The notes below the pieces were generated by a model. That model made no database searches. It saw only the letters and a program-made list of their open reading frames with translations, and was not told the DNA's origin. From positions 180,037-244,036 of the forward strand of contig NZ_JAPZQX010000007.1 of NCBI RefSeq assembly GCF_027531025.1: a stretch of DNA of 64,000 nt, written 5' to 3'. Shown here in pieces: positions 25,493-34,749 of the stretch (its first letter is position 1; every line of letters starts with the position of its first letter). This DNA comes from Novosphingobium sp. GTDB taxonomy: Bacteria > Pseudomonadota > Alphaproteobacteria > Sphingomonadales > Sphingomonadaceae. The translations under genes and the position numbers were made by a program.

Positions 25493-25873
25493 TCAGGCGT
25501 CGTAGATGAAGCTCATCTTGTTGCCATCCAGATCGCGGGCATAGGCCGCATAGACGTTTGGCCCATAGAGCGGACGCGGGCCCGGTGCGCCTTCGCAAGT
25601 GCCACCCTGCGCCAGTGCCGCGGCATGGGCGGCATCGACCTCGGCCGGAGAGGCGCAGCCGAAACCGGGCATCGAGCCGTTGGCGGGGCGTGCTTCCTGC
25701 TGGTCATGCGGGCGGGCAATCCAGGCGCGCGTTCCGTTACGGAACTTGTAGCCGAAGGTCATGCCCGGATAGTCGGCATCGAGCACGCCACCGATCGCCG
25801 GAAAGACCGCATCGTAGAACCGGCGCGCCCGATCCAGATCATTGGTGCCGATCATCACGTACTCGATGGACAT
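25493..25873 (-). CDS. VOC family (glyoxalase/bleomycin-resistance fold) protein
   Basis: A 126-residue VOC protein: MSIEYVMIGTNDLDRARRFY at the N-terminus, and the C-terminal YAAYARDLDGNKMSFIYDA, the usual betaalphabeta motif with possible metal residues. One VOC module only, so likely a homodimer. ATG 25873 matches the family start. Substrate unknown. It lies 20 bp upstream of the GST gene on the same strand, so a small detoxification unit is plausible. Confidence 0.83.
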   Translation of the reverse strand: MSIEYVMIGTNDLDRARRFYDAVFPAIGGVLDADYPGMTFGYKFRNGTRAWIARPHDQQEARPANGSMPGFGCASPAEVDAAHAAALAQGGTCEGAPGPRPLYGPNVYAAYARDLDGNKMSFIYDA

Positions 25874-25941
25874 GCCCGCTTCTCCCGCCTTGCAGTCGGG
25901 AGAACAATAATAGAACATGCCCTATCGTCAAGCCGTTATGG

Positions 25942-27501
25942 TCATTCCCACTCGATCGTGCCGGGCGGCTTTGACGTATAGTCATAGACCACGCGGTTGA
26001 TGCCCTTGACCTCGTTTATGATCCGGGTCGCGACGCGGGACAGGAAGGCGGCGTCGAAAGGATAGATGTCGGCCGTCATGCCATCGGTGCTGGTCACGGC
26101 GCGCAGCGCGCAGACATTGTCATAGGTCCGGCCATCGCCCATCACGCCCACGGTCTTGACCGGCAGCAGTACCGCGAAGGCCTGCCAGATCGCATCGTAA
26201 AGCCCGGCGTTGCGGATTTCCTCGAGATAGATCGCGTCGGCCTTGCGCAGCACGTCGCAGCGCTCGCGGGTCACTTCGCCGGGGATGCGGATCGCAAGGC
26301 CCGGCCCCGGGAAGGGATGGCGGCCGACAAACACTTCGGGCAGGCCCAGTTCGCGGCCCAGCTCGCGCACTTCGTCCTTGAACAGTTCGCGCAGCGGCTC
26401 GACCAGGCTCATGTTCATGCGCTCGGGCAGGCCGCCGACATTGTGGTGGCTCTTGATGGTCACAGAAGGACCGCCAGTGAAGGAGACAGACTCGATCACG
26501 TCCGGGTAAAGCGTGCCCTGGGCCAGGAAATCGGCGCCGCCGACCTGCTTGGCCTCTTCCTCGAACACGTCGATGAAGGTCTTGCCGATGAACTTGCGCT
26601 TGGCCTCGGGATCGGTGACGCCGGCCAGGCCATTGAGGAACAGCGCGGAGACATCCTTGTGCACCAGCGGGATGTTGTAGTGCCCCTTGAACAGCGAGAC
26701 GACCTGTTCCGCCTCGCCCAGCCGCATCAGGCCGTGGTCGACGAAGACGCAGGTCAGCTGGTCGCCGATCGCCTCGTGGATCAGCACGGCGGCCACGGCG
26801 GAATCGACCCCGCCCGAGAGGCCGCAGATCACCTTGCCCGTGCCAACCTGCTGGCGGATTTCCTCGATCTTGGTCTTGCGGAACTCGGCCATGGTCCAGT
26901 CACCGGCGAGGCCGCAGACGTGGCGGACGAAGTTCTTGAGCAGCCTGGCGCCATCGGGCGTATGAACCACTTCGGGGTGGAACTGCATCGCATAGATGCG
27001 CGCCTGGTCATTGGCGATCACGGCATAGGGCGCGCCGGGGCTGGCCGCGACCGAACGGAAACCGGGGGCCAGCGCCGTCACCTTGTCGCCGTGGCTCATC
27101 CAGACCTGGTGGGTTTCGCCTTCGGCCCAGAGGCCATCGAACAACACGCAGCTGTCGGAAATCTCGATGAAGGCGCGGCCGAACTCGCCGCTGTCCCCCT
27201 GGAGGACCTCGCCGCCCAGCTGGTGCATCAGCGCCTGCTGGCCATAGCAGATCCCCAGCATCGGCAGGCCGCTGGCGAGGATCTCGTCCGGGATGCGTGG
27301 GCCGTTCTCGTCGAGCACCGAGGCCGGGCCGCCCGACAGGATGATCCCCTTGGGCTGCATCCGCTGGAATGCGGCGGCGGCGTGGCTGAACGGGGCGATT
27401 TCGGAATAGACCCCGGCTTCGCGCACGCGGCGGGCGATCAGCTGGGTCACTTGCGAGCCGAAGTCGACGATCAGGATCGAATCTGAAGGCTGGATGCTCA
27501 T
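25942..27501 (-). CDS. guaA: GMP synthase (glutamine-hydrolysing)
   Basis: Makes GMP from XMP, glutamine and ATP. The 519-residue protein has an N-terminal class I glutamine amidotransferase domain with the nucleophile Cys in MLGICYGQQ (C85) and the His/Glu in [13 protein letters not shown]-loop synthetase domain follows with [14 protein letters not shown], then the C-terminal dimerisation domain ending [10 protein letters not shown]. Full length. The start at 27501 is the conserved one ([18 protein letters not shown]). It is divergent from the DUF2189 gene, with a FNR-type box between. Confidence 0.97.
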   Translation of the reverse strand: MSIQPSDSILIVDFGSQVTQLIARRVREAGVYSEIAPFSHAAAAFQRMQPKGIILSGGPASVLDENGPRIPDEILASGLPMLGICYGQQALMHQLGGEVLQGDSGEFGRAFIEISDSCVLFDGLWAEGETHQVWMSHGDKVTALAPGFRSVAASPGAPYAVIANDQARIYAMQFHPEVVHTPDGARLLKNFVRHVCGLAGDWTMAEFRKTKIEEIRQQVGTGKVICGLSGGVDSAVAAVLIHEAIGDQLTCVFVDHGLMRLGEAEQVVSLFKGHYNIPLVHKDVSALFLNGLAGVTDPEAKRKFIGKTFIDVFEEEAKQVGGADFLAQGTLYPDVIESVSFTGGPSVTIKSHHNVGGLPERMNMSLVEPLRELFKDEVRELGRELGLPEVFVGRHPFPGPGLAIRIPGEVTRERCDVLRKADAIYLEEIRNAGLYDAIWQAFAVLLPVKTVGVMGDGRTYDNVCALRAVTSTDGMTADIYPFDAAFLSRVATRIINEVKGINRVVYDYTSKPPGTIEWE

Positions 27502-27560
27502 GGCTGGCCGATAAGGAAGCCGTGCCACGCTGGCAAGCGCGCGCCGCCGCCTGCCAACAC

Positions 27561-27574
27561 TTGATGCGCATCAA
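27561..27574. promoter_or_regulatory. Perfect FNR/Anr/FixK-type box
   Basis: TTGAT-GCGC-ATCAA is an exact match to the FNR-type consensus TTGAT-N4-ATCAA. It lies 48 bp before the DUF2189 ATG (27622) and 60 bp before the guaA start (27501). It most likely controls the DUF2189 gene under low oxygen. No fnr gene is in the window. Confidence 0.65.
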
Positions 27575-27621
27575 TGTTCGCGCCAGCATTGCTGGCATCC
27601 TGCTTGGTGGGAGAGGAACCG

Positions 27622-28407
27622 ATGACAGAACCACCGCAGGTACCCTATCCGCGCTTTCCCGTGGCGCGTGATCTCGGAATTGGCGATCTGGGCGCGGCCC
27701 TGGCGGCGGGCGCGCGGGATTTCCTGACCCATCCGCTTTACGGCCTGTTCTTCGCGGCGATCTATGTCGCGGGCGGGCTGGGCGCCTGGTACGCGCTAGT
27801 GACCAAGGGGGCGAGCGCTTGGCTGATCCCGCTGGCCGCCGGCTTCCCGCTGATCGCGCCGTTCACCGCTGTCGGCCTTTACGAGGTCAGCCGCCGCCGC
27901 GAGGCGGGCCTGCCGCAATCGTGGGGCGGGGTGCTGGGCGCCTTGCGCGGGCGCGGCGATGACCAGCTGCTGCTGATGGGCGGCTTCATCTTCGTGGGCT
28001 TCACTTTCTGGATCATCCTGGCCCACGGCATCTTCGCGATCTTCGCCGCGCAACTCGGCGCGGGCGGGGAATCGCTGGCGATGCTCAAGACGCCGACGGG
28101 CCTTGCCATGCTAGCGGTCGGCAGTGCGGTGGGGGCCTTGGTCGCCTTCGTGTTCTATGCCGTCACGGTGATGAGCCTGCCGATGCTGGTCGACAAGGAT
28201 GTCGATTTCCTGACCGCGATCATCACCAGCCTGCGCGCGGTCCAGGCCAACCGCGCCATGCTGCTGGCCTGGGCCGGGCTGATCGCCGTGATCCTGTTCG
28301 CGGCGATGATCCCGGTGTTCCTCGGCCTGCTGGTGGCGCTGCCCGTGCTGGGCCACGCCACCTGGCACCTTTACCGCCGGACGGTGAGCGAGACCCCACA
28401 AGGCTAG
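27622..28407 (+). CDS. DUF2189 membrane protein
   Basis: A 261-residue protein with an N-terminal cytoplasmic segment (PRFPVARDLGIGDLGAAL) and about six membrane segments, such as LPVLGHATWHL-adjacent VILFAAMIPVFLGLLVALPV. The PLYGLFFAAIYV and PLIAPFTAVGLYE blocks are typical of DUF2189. The role of the family is not established. The GGAGAGGAACC ribosome-binding site precedes ATG 27622. The perfect FNR-type box upstream suggests oxygen control and so a tie to respiration. Confidence 0.82.
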   Translation: MTEPPQVPYPRFPVARDLGIGDLGAALAAGARDFLTHPLYGLFFAAIYVAGGLGAWYALVTKGASAWLIPLAAGFPLIAPFTAVGLYEVSRRREAGLPQSWGGVLGALRGRGDDQLLLMGGFIFVGFTFWIILAHGIFAIFAAQLGAGGESLAMLKTPTGLAMLAVGSAVGALVAFVFYAVTVMSLPMLVDKDVDFLTAIITSLRAVQANRAMLLAWAGLIAVILFAAMIPVFLGLLVALPVLGHATWHLYRRTVSETPQG

Positions 28408-28466
28408 GTTGCGCGCGTACGCCAAACGGCTAGGGCAGGCGGATCAGTCGCCAGGAATTCCATGCC

Positions 28467-29708
28467 ATGCCCAATCACACCCCGCCGGGGCCAGACAAAG
28501 CCTCGCTGGGCGTCGTGTTCGTCATCTTGCTGATCGACATGCTGGGCTTCGGCCTGGTCATGCCTGTGCTGCCCCACCTGATCATGGAACTGGGCCAGAT
28601 GCGGGTGGAGGCGGCTGCGGTCTGGGCCGGATGGCTGGGGGCCTGCTATGCCGTGATGCAGTTCGTCTTCGCGCCGATCCTGGGCAGCCTGTCCGACCGG
28701 TTTGGCCGTCGCCCGGTGCTGCTGGGTTCGCTGCTGGGTTACAGCATCAACTATGCGATCATGGCGCTGGCACCAACGCTGTGGTGGCTGGTGCTGGCCC
28801 GCGTGATTTCCGGCATCACCGGGGCCAGCTGGAGCGCGGCCTATGCCTATGTCGCCGATGTCAGCCCGCCGGAAAAGCGTGGCCCCGCTTTCGGGCTGAT
28901 GGGCATGGCCTTCGGCTTTGGTTTCATCGTCGGCCCGGCCATGGGCGGCCTGCTGGGCAGTATCGACCTGCGCCTGCCCTTTGTGGCTGCGGGCGGGCTG
29001 GCGCTCGTCAACGTTGCGGTCGGCTGGGTCATCCTGCGTGAAAGCCTGCCGACAGAGCATCGTCGCCCATTCGAATGGGCCCGCGCCAATGCCCTTGGCG
29101 CTCTGGCGGCCCTGCGGCTGCAAAGCGGGGCCGTGTCCTGGTTCGTCGCGGCGCTGGGTATGTGGCAGCTGGCCCATGTGGTCTATCCGGCGGTCTGGGC
29201 CTTCGTGGCGATTGCCGCCTGGGGGCTGGACCAGGCCGAAGTGGGCCTGACCCTGGCCGTGGTAGGGCTGTGCAGCGCGCTGGTCCAGGGCCTGGGCCTG
29301 CGCTTCATTGCGCCGCGACTGGGTGAGCGGCTGGCCGTGATCATCGGCGTGCTGTCTTTCGTTGTCTCGGCGGTGATGTACGGCATGGGCGTGTCGCTGG
29401 CGTGGATTTACCTGACCATCGTGGTCGGCTCGCTCCAGGGCTTCATCCAGCCCTCGATCAGCGCGATCAACAGCCGGGCGGTCGATCATGCCAGCCAGGG
29501 CGAATTGCAAGGCGCCGTGCAGAGCGTGGGGGCCATTGCCATGATCATCGGCCCGCCGCTCTATTCCGGCGTGCTGGCCCGGTTCAGCGGGCCGGGCGCG
29601 GTGGTGCAATTGCCCACCATGCCGCTGCTGGTCGCCGGGGCGCTCGCATTGGTGGCGCTGGCCCTGTTTCTCCAGGGCCAGGCCCGCATGGCCAGCCAGT
29701 CCGCCTAG
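28467..29708 (+). CDS. MFS transporter, TetA-like
   Basis: A 413-residue 12-span major facilitator. It has the MFS motif GSLSDRFGRRPVLLGSLLGY after the second span, and the start VFVILLIDMLGFGLVMPVLP and the repeated RDTEA-like helices of the TetA/DHA1 tetracycline and multidrug exporters. Substrate unknown, but drug or xenobiotic efflux is the usual role. The gene ends convergently with the acyl-CoA synthetase, sharing CTAG at the stops. Confidence 0.9.
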   Translation: MPNHTPPGPDKASLGVVFVILLIDMLGFGLVMPVLPHLIMELGQMRVEAAAVWAGWLGACYAVMQFVFAPILGSLSDRFGRRPVLLGSLLGYSINYAIMALAPTLWWLVLARVISGITGASWSAAYAYVADVSPPEKRGPAFGLMGMAFGFGFIVGPAMGGLLGSIDLRLPFVAAGGLALVNVAVGWVILRESLPTEHRRPFEWARANALGALAALRLQSGAVSWFVAALGMWQLAHVVYPAVWAFVAIAAWGLDQAEVGLTLAVVGLCSALVQGLGLRFIAPRLGERLAVIIGVLSFVVSAVMYGMGVSLAWIYLTIVVGSLQGFIQPSISAINSRAVDHASQGELQGAVQSVGAIAMIIGPPLYSGVLARFSGPGAVVQLPTMPLLVAGALALVALALFLQGQARMASQSA

Positions 29709-31264
29709 CGCGGCTTGACCGGCACCAGTTCGCGCAGGTCCGTCTTGAGCAGCTTGCCGATGTGGCTGCGCGGCATTTCGCCGATCGCGTAAAGCTCGGC
29801 CACCCGCTGGGTCTTGCCGAGGCGGCTGTTGGCGACATTGCGGATGTCCTCCAGCGCCTCCTCGCCCACGCCCGGCTTCAGCACGACGAAGCCAACCGGG
29901 GTTTCGCCCCACTTTTCGGACTGGACGCCGACCACTGCGGCTTCAACGACGCGGTCATCCTTGGCCAGTTCGGCTTCCAGATCGATCGGGAAGATGTTGA
30001 ACCCGCCCGAGATGATCACGTCCTTGGTCCGCCCGACCAGTTCGACGAAGCCATCGGCATCGACCCGGCCGACATCGCCCATCCGCTGCCAGACCGAGCC
30101 GTCCTCGGGATCGATCCAGTAACCTTCGCGGGTCTTTTCGGGCTGGTTCTTGTAACCCAGCATCATGGTGGGCGATTTGCCGACCAGCTCGCCCGGCGTG
30201 CCCGGCGGCACTTCGTTGCCGTGCTCGTCCAGCACTTTCAGGAAGTGGCCGGGCGCGGGCTTGCCCACGGTGTGGAGCTTGTCCGGGTGTTCGTGGACCG
30301 GGAAGATGCAGGCGACGCCGCCTTCGGTCATGCCATAGATCTCGATCAGCCCGCCCGGCATGCGCCGCAGCACTTCGCCCTTCAGGTCGGCCGGGAATGG
30401 CGCGCTGGTGCAGTACTTCATCTTCATCGACGACAGGTCATAATCGTCGAAGCGTTCGAACTGCATCAGGCGGCGGTACTGCACCGGTACCAGCATGGTG
30501 TGGGTGATCCGCTCGGCCTGGGCCCGTTCCAGCCACTTCTCGACATCGAACTTGCCCATCAGCGAGACATAGCCGCCCGAATAGAGCGTGGGCAGGAACA
30601 CCGCCATGGTGGTGTTCGAATAGAGCGGGGTCGAGGTCAGCGTGCGGCTGTCCTTGCCGTAATTGAGCGAAGCCCGGAACGTCATCTGCCGCCAGCGCAT
30701 CCCGTGGCTGTGGACGATCCCCTTGGGAATGCCGGTGGTGCCCGAGGAGTAGATGATGTTGAGCGGATCGGCATCTTCCGGCTCGAACGGCGCGGCCTTG
30801 GTCCCGGCTGGCGCCATGAAGGCTTCCAGCTCCTCGTCGAGGACAATCTGGCGCTCCACCGGCAGCTTGAACTCGCCCAGTTCGGTCAGCTTGGCCCGGT
30901 CGATGAACAGGTGCAGCGCGCCCGAATCCTTGGCCATCCCGGCCAGTTGCTCGGGGCTGGCGCTGGTGGTCAGCGGCGCGGCGCAGCCCCCGGCGCGGAT
31001 CGCGGCGAGGTAGATCAGGGCATAGTTGACCGTGGTGGTTCCCAGGATCGAGACGGCCTGGCCACGCTGCAACCCATCGGCCTGGAGCCGGGCGGCAATC
31101 CGCTCGACCCGGTCCGCCACCTCGCGCCACGACAGGGTCACCGTGCCGTCGTAAAGCGCCGGGGCATCACCGCGATAGTCGCCCCACGCAGCGATCAGGC
31201 CGGGGAACGAACCGAACGGCTGGTCAAGCTGAGTGGCGGGATCGGCAATTGACTGGGCGGGCAT
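29705..31264 (-). CDS. Acyl-CoA synthetase (AMP-binding enzyme)
   Basis: A 519-residue adenylate-forming enzyme that activates a carboxylic acid to acyl-CoA through an acyl-AMP. Motifs in order: YSSGTTGIPKGIVHSH (P-loop), IYGMTEGGVACIF, GDVGRVDADG with the ribose Asp, and the C-terminal Lys in RSHIGKLLKTDL. The ATG at 31264 lies in GGGCATTGGG context after AGAGGA; the longer upstream frame is not supported. An inverted repeat lies in its promoter region. The substrate is not deducible; a fatty or aromatic acid fits the window. Confidence 0.9.
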   Translation of the reverse strand: MPAQSIADPATQLDQPFGSFPGLIAAWGDYRGDAPALYDGTVTLSWREVADRVERIAARLQADGLQRGQAVSILGTTTVNYALIYLAAIRAGGCAAPLTTSASPEQLAGMAKDSGALHLFIDRAKLTELGEFKLPVERQIVLDEELEAFMAPAGTKAAPFEPEDADPLNIIYSSGTTGIPKGIVHSHGMRWRQMTFRASLNYGKDSRTLTSTPLYSNTTMAVFLPTLYSGGYVSLMGKFDVEKWLERAQAERITHTMLVPVQYRRLMQFERFDDYDLSSMKMKYCTSAPFPADLKGEVLRRMPGGLIEIYGMTEGGVACIFPVHEHPDKLHTVGKPAPGHFLKVLDEHGNEVPPGTPGELVGKSPTMMLGYKNQPEKTREGYWIDPEDGSVWQRMGDVGRVDADGFVELVGRTKDVIISGGFNIFPIDLEAELAKDDRVVEAAVVGVQSEKWGETPVGFVVLKPGVGEEALEDIRNVANSRLGKTQRVAELYAIGEMPRSHIGKLLKTDLRELVPVKPR

Positions 31265-31373
31265 TGGGGCAGGGTCCTCTCTGGTTTCTTTTGCTTTGCC
31301 CCAAGGAAGCAAGTGGCGGCGCGCCATGCAAGCCCGGAGTGTTCCTCTGCCTGAATTGTGCCGCGCAATACCC

Positions 31374-31392
31374 TGTTGCATAGTTTGCAACA
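31374..31392. promoter_or_regulatory. Palindrome in the divergent promoter region of the acyl-CoA synthetase
   Basis: TGTTGCA-TAGTT-TGCAACA, 7-bp perfect arms. It lies between the acyl-CoA synthetase start (31264) and the small peptide gene (31489). A second inverted repeat, CGAACGG-N6-CCGTTCG, lies at about 31447-31466, closer to the peptide. Either could be bound by a regulator of fatty-acid genes, but no regulator is linked. Confidence 0.45.
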
Positions 31393-31488
31393 GCTGTTCC
31401 GGCCTTTGCACTGGTAATCTCTACCAAAATGCTTATGTTGCATCTGCGAACGGAATGAACCGTTCGTGACAAACCCAAGGAGCACACA

Positions 31489-31572
31489 ATGCGCAAGTTC
31501 ACCAGCGTTGTGCTGCCGATCATCGCCGCTGCCAGTCTCAGCGGTCTGATGCTCTCCGCCACCATCGCCTAA
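31489..31572 (+). CDS. 27-residue exported or membrane peptide
   Basis: A short ORF below usual cut-offs: MRKFTSVVLPIIAAASLSGL then MLSATIA, a basic start and a hydrophobic stretch, then stop. It has an AAGGAG ribosome-binding site 8 bp before the ATG, and a 14-bp GC-rich hairpin 37 bp after the stop. That is a full small transcription unit. It may be a leader, a signal-like peptide or a small membrane protein. Function unknown. Confidence 0.6.
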   Translation: MRKFTSVVLPIIAAASLSGLMLSATIA

Positions 31573-31608
31573 GGGCGCTGGAACCGGCGGGACAGCACAA
31601 TCCCACCG

Positions 31609-31642
31609 AAGGCCGCCGCGCCCATCACGGCGCGGCGGCCTT
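31609..31642 (+). terminator. Terminator of the peptide gene
   Basis: AAGGCCGCCGCGCC (31609-31622), loop CATCAC, then GGCGCGGCGGCCTT (31629-31642), 14 bp perfect, followed by TTTCG. It is the strongest hairpin I see in the window. It lies after the peptide gene and 32 bp before the end of the convergent M20 gene, so it may act on both strands. Confidence 0.8.
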
Positions 31643-31673
31643 TCGCTTGTCAGAGCTGGTCCTCAGGGCCGGA

Positions 31674-33122
31674 TCACTTGTTCGCGTAAGCCTCGACCAG
31701 TTCGGTCAGGAAATCGCGGCCGGTGTAGAGCGAGGCCACCTCGATCCGCTCGTTGAGGCCGTGAACCCCGTTGCCATCGGGATCGAGCCACATGCCCGGC
31801 ACGCCATAAGTCGGGATGCCGACCGCGCCCAGGAAGGTGGCATCGGTATAGCCGTTCTGCATCATCGGTACGAGCGGCACACCGGGGAAGTACTTGGCCA
31901 CCAGTTTGCGCGCCGGGTCCATGACCTTGGGATCGAGCGGCGGATTGGGCGGGGAAGGGCGCAGCGGTGCCAGCGCGGTGACAGTCACTCCCGGATCGGC
32001 GATGATCCGCGCCAGTTCCTGCCGGATCGCCTCGACCGAATGGCCGGGGAAGATCCGGCAATTGACGTTAGCCCGCGCCCGCTGAGGCAGCGCGTTCTTC
32101 GCGTGGCCGGCATCCAGCATGGTCACGACGCAGGTCGTGCGCAGGTTGGAATGGAGGAAGGGCAGGGTGTTGACCACCGCCTCGGCCTCCTTGTCGGCCG
32201 GGTTGGCCGCCAGTGCCACCATCGCCCGGCCGATCGCATCATTGCGTCCGGCCCCCGCAACCTGGAAATAGGTGCGCGTGGTGTCGGTGAATTCGACCGG
32301 GAAGCGGTGCGCCGCCAGCTTCTGCAACGCGGCGTTCAACTGATAGATCGCATTGTCGGGCCGGGGGACGGAGCTGTGCCCGCCGGGGTTGCGCGTTTCC
32401 AGCTCGTAATTGGCAAAGGTCTTTTCCCCCACCTGCATCGACTGGCCGACGACCTTGCCGCCCTTGGCGATCGGGGTGCCATTGCTCTGCCCGCCACCGC
32501 CTTCGTTGAGGGCGAACTCGGCATCGATCAGATCACGCTTGTTGGCGGCCAGCCATTCGATCCCGTTGAAGGCGCCATTGGTTTCCTCGCCGCAGGTCAG
32601 CGCCAGCTTGATCGTGCGCTTCAGGCGTTTGCCGGCCTTGGCATGGCGAACCAGCAGGTCGGTCCAGACCGAAGCCAGCGCCTTGGCATCGACCGTGCCC
32701 CGGCCATAGAAATAGCCGTCCTCCTCGATCAGGGTATAAGGATCGCGCACCCAGTCCTCGCGCCGGGCCGCCACCACGTCGATGTGGGCGATCAGCAGCA
32801 GCGGCTTGAGGGACTTTGACGTGCCCGGCCAGACCGCCACCAACCCGCCTTCCGAACGGTTTTCGGGAATGGCAAACAGGTATAACTGCTCGTCACTGAA
32901 CCCCGCCGCCTTGAGCCGGATCGCCATCCGTTCCGCCGCCAAGGTGCAAGAGCCGGTGGTGAGCGAGGTGTCGGTTTCCACCAGCTCCTTGTAAAGCGCC
33001 CGGAACTCGGCCTTGTCCGGGGCGAGCGGTGCAGGCTGGGCCGTGGCAGCCGTCGCCGAAAGGCCGGCGGCAAGGATGGCCAGGATACCCCTGGCAAGGA
33101 TTACGCCACGCGACTTTGGCAT
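31674..33122 (-). CDS. Secreted M20 family metallopeptidase
   Basis: A 482-residue protein with an N-terminal signal (GILAILAAGLSATAATAQ) and the M20 zinc sites: LLIAHIDVVAARREDW, YGRGTVDAKALASV, CGEETNGAFNGIEW and the C-terminal VHGLNERIE. The dimerisation domain begins at about residue 220 (GKVVGQSMQVGEK). Substrate is likely a small peptide or acylated amino acid in the periplasm. A close paralog is encoded at 34826-36259 on the same strand, with marR and the nitroreductase gene between. Confidence 0.9.
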   Translation of the reverse strand: MPKSRGVILARGILAILAAGLSATAATAQPAPLAPDKAEFRALYKELVETDTSLTTGSCTLAAERMAIRLKAAGFSDEQLYLFAIPENRSEGGLVAVWPGTSKSLKPLLLIAHIDVVAARREDWVRDPYTLIEEDGYFYGRGTVDAKALASVWTDLLVRHAKAGKRLKRTIKLALTCGEETNGAFNGIEWLAANKRDLIDAEFALNEGGGGQSNGTPIAKGGKVVGQSMQVGEKTFANYELETRNPGGHSSVPRPDNAIYQLNAALQKLAAHRFPVEFTDTTRTYFQVAGAGRNDAIGRAMVALAANPADKEAEAVVNTLPFLHSNLRTTCVVTMLDAGHAKNALPQRARANVNCRIFPGHSVEAIRQELARIIADPGVTVTALAPLRPSPPNPPLDPKVMDPARKLVAKYFPGVPLVPMMQNGYTDATFLGAVGIPTYGVPGMWLDPDGNGVHGLNERIEVASLYTGRDFLTELVEAYANK

Positions 33123-33181
33123 TGTCCGTCCCCCATCGATCGAAGAGGGACTAGAGCATGATCGACCGGCTTTTTTAAGTG

Positions 33182-33625
33182 CTAATCGCGCGCGGCATCC
33201 AGCGCCGTGCGCAAGGCGCGCAGCAGCGCGAGGGCCTGGTCCAGCTCGGTCGGTGCCAAGGCCGTCCCGACCAATGGCAGCAGCGGGGCAACGGCGGCGA
33301 TGCAGTCCCGCCGCATGGCCTCGCCCGCCGCCGTCAGCCGCACCTGCTTGCCGCGCCCGTCGGCCGGGTCGGGATCGATCGCCACCAGCCCGCGCGCGGC
33401 CAGTCGGCCGAGGGTGCTGGTCATGGTGGCGCGGCTCACCTGGATGGCATCGGCCAGCGCCGCCGGTGACTGGCTGGGCGCGGCGCGGCGATGCAGGTGG
33501 TGCAGCACGGTGAACTGCGCCCGGGTCATGCCCGCCGGCAAGGCGCGCTCAAAGGCGTTGCCGGCCAGCTGGTCGATGATCCCGATCTCGGTAAACAGCT
33601 GGAAGGCCTTGGGATCCTCGGTCAT
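33182..33625 (-). CDS. MarR family regulator
   Basis: A 147-residue winged-helix regulator: LADAIQVSRATMTSTLGRLA, RGLVAIDPDPADGRGKQVRLT (the wing with a DGR motif) and C-terminal helices. Its ATG overlaps the stop of the nitroreductase gene (ATGA at 33622-33625), so it is translated with it. It is the natural candidate to bind the twin palindromes 34750-34793 upstream of the operon. Ligand unknown. Confidence 0.9.
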   Translation of the reverse strand: MTEDPKAFQLFTEIGIIDQLAGNAFERALPAGMTRAQFTVLHHLHRRAAPSQSPAALADAIQVSRATMTSTLGRLAARGLVAIDPDPADGRGKQVRLTAAGEAMRRDCIAAVAPLLPLVGTALAPTELDQALALLRALRTALDAARD

Positions 33626-34740
33626 GTCAGCAGGTGAGCCTCCAGCGGATAGCGGGCAGCGGGGCGGACCGGCGCCGCCAGCCCGGCCCGGGCCAGCATC
33701 TGCACCTGTCCGCCGTCCGGGGCAAGCAGGCTGTGAACCTGCGCAAAGTGGGCGGCCATGGCGGGATATTCCTGCAACGACTGGCTGAGCGGATGGACCG
33801 CCACCCCGGCCCGCGCGGCGCGCAGGGTGGCGCGGGCATAGGCGCGTCCGGCAGCGATCTGGCTGGCGCGGCTGTTATCCGGCGTGGTGATCCACAGCGC
33901 CGCCGGGATCGAGCCATAGGTGCGCTGCAGGTCTTCCAGGCCCAGCCGGTACGCCGTGCTGGCCGGATCGGCGAGCGCGGCGCGCGTGGTGAGGCCCACA
34001 AGGCTGGTCGCCTCGATCATTGGCCCGGAGAGGGCGATGCCATCGGGCATGGCATCGATTTCGGCCGCGCCGATCCGCATCAGGTTGACGCTTTCCATGT
34101 GCGCCGCCGGGGTTTCCATCTCCCCGGTGATTGCCGCGACGGTAATCCGGGCGAGCCGGGCCAGCAATTCCGCATCGTCGCTCAGGGTGACACCGGGTTC
34201 GGCCAGCGCCGCCAGCCGGCCCGGCGGCAAGGATGCGTAGACCTGCCGGTTGGTGCGGCGCAGGGCAATCGCGGCGGCCAGCGGATCGCGGGGCAGGGCG
34301 GGATCGGCCACCCAGCGCAGCCGGGCGACAGGGCGGTGGTCAAGCCGAGGTTGCGGCTCACCCTCGGGGAAGGGCTCCACCTCCAGCCGGTACCCGCGCT
34401 GGCTGGCAGCAATCGCGGCCAGTTCGATGAAGGTGCCGAACCCGATCGTGATCTGGCGGTCGAAGGGGTCGGTTTCGGGCAGGCGCTTGGCCAGGTCGCA
34501 GGTCAGCACGGCGCTGTCGCTGCCGTCCAGCCGGATCAGCCAGGGCTGGCGGTTGTGCGGGTTGGGGGCCAGGATCGCATGGCGCAAGGCATCAAGCCGG
34601 GGGTCGGCCACCGGCTGGGACAGGGCCTGCCAGGGCGCGATCGCATTGTCCGGTTGGCGCATCACCCGCCATGTGCCCGCTGCTGTCCCGGCCACCAGCG
34701 CGCCGCCCAGCCCAAGAATCACCTGCCGCCGCGATGCCAT
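33622..34740 (-). CDS. Acg-like nitroreductase-family protein with Tat signal
   Basis: A 372-residue protein beginning RRQVILGLGGALVAGTAAG, a twin-arginine signal, then APWQALSQPVADPRLDALRH and a nitroreductase-like core with HNRQPWLIRLDG, RRTNRQVYASLPPGRLAALA and YARATLRAARAGVAVHPLSQ. This is the pattern of Acg-type proteins, flavin-sequestering or oxidoreductase homologs exported by the Tat path. It lies first in an operon with marR. ATG 34740 is preceded by GGAGGGAAGC. Not a proven enzyme. Confidence 0.85.
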   Translation of the reverse strand: MASRRQVILGLGGALVAGTAAGTWRVMRQPDNAIAPWQALSQPVADPRLDALRHAILAPNPHNRQPWLIRLDGSDSAVLTCDLAKRLPETDPFDRQITIGFGTFIELAAIAASQRGYRLEVEPFPEGEPQPRLDHRPVARLRWVADPALPRDPLAAAIALRRTNRQVYASLPPGRLAALAEPGVTLSDDAELLARLARITVAAITGEMETPAAHMESVNLMRIGAAEIDAMPDGIALSGPMIEATSLVGLTTRAALADPASTAYRLGLEDLQRTYGSIPAALWITTPDNSRASQIAAGRAYARATLRAARAGVAVHPLSQSLQEYPAMAAHFAQVHSLLAPDGGQVQMLARAGLAAPVRPAARYPLEAHLLT

Positions 34741-34749
34741 GCTTCCCTC

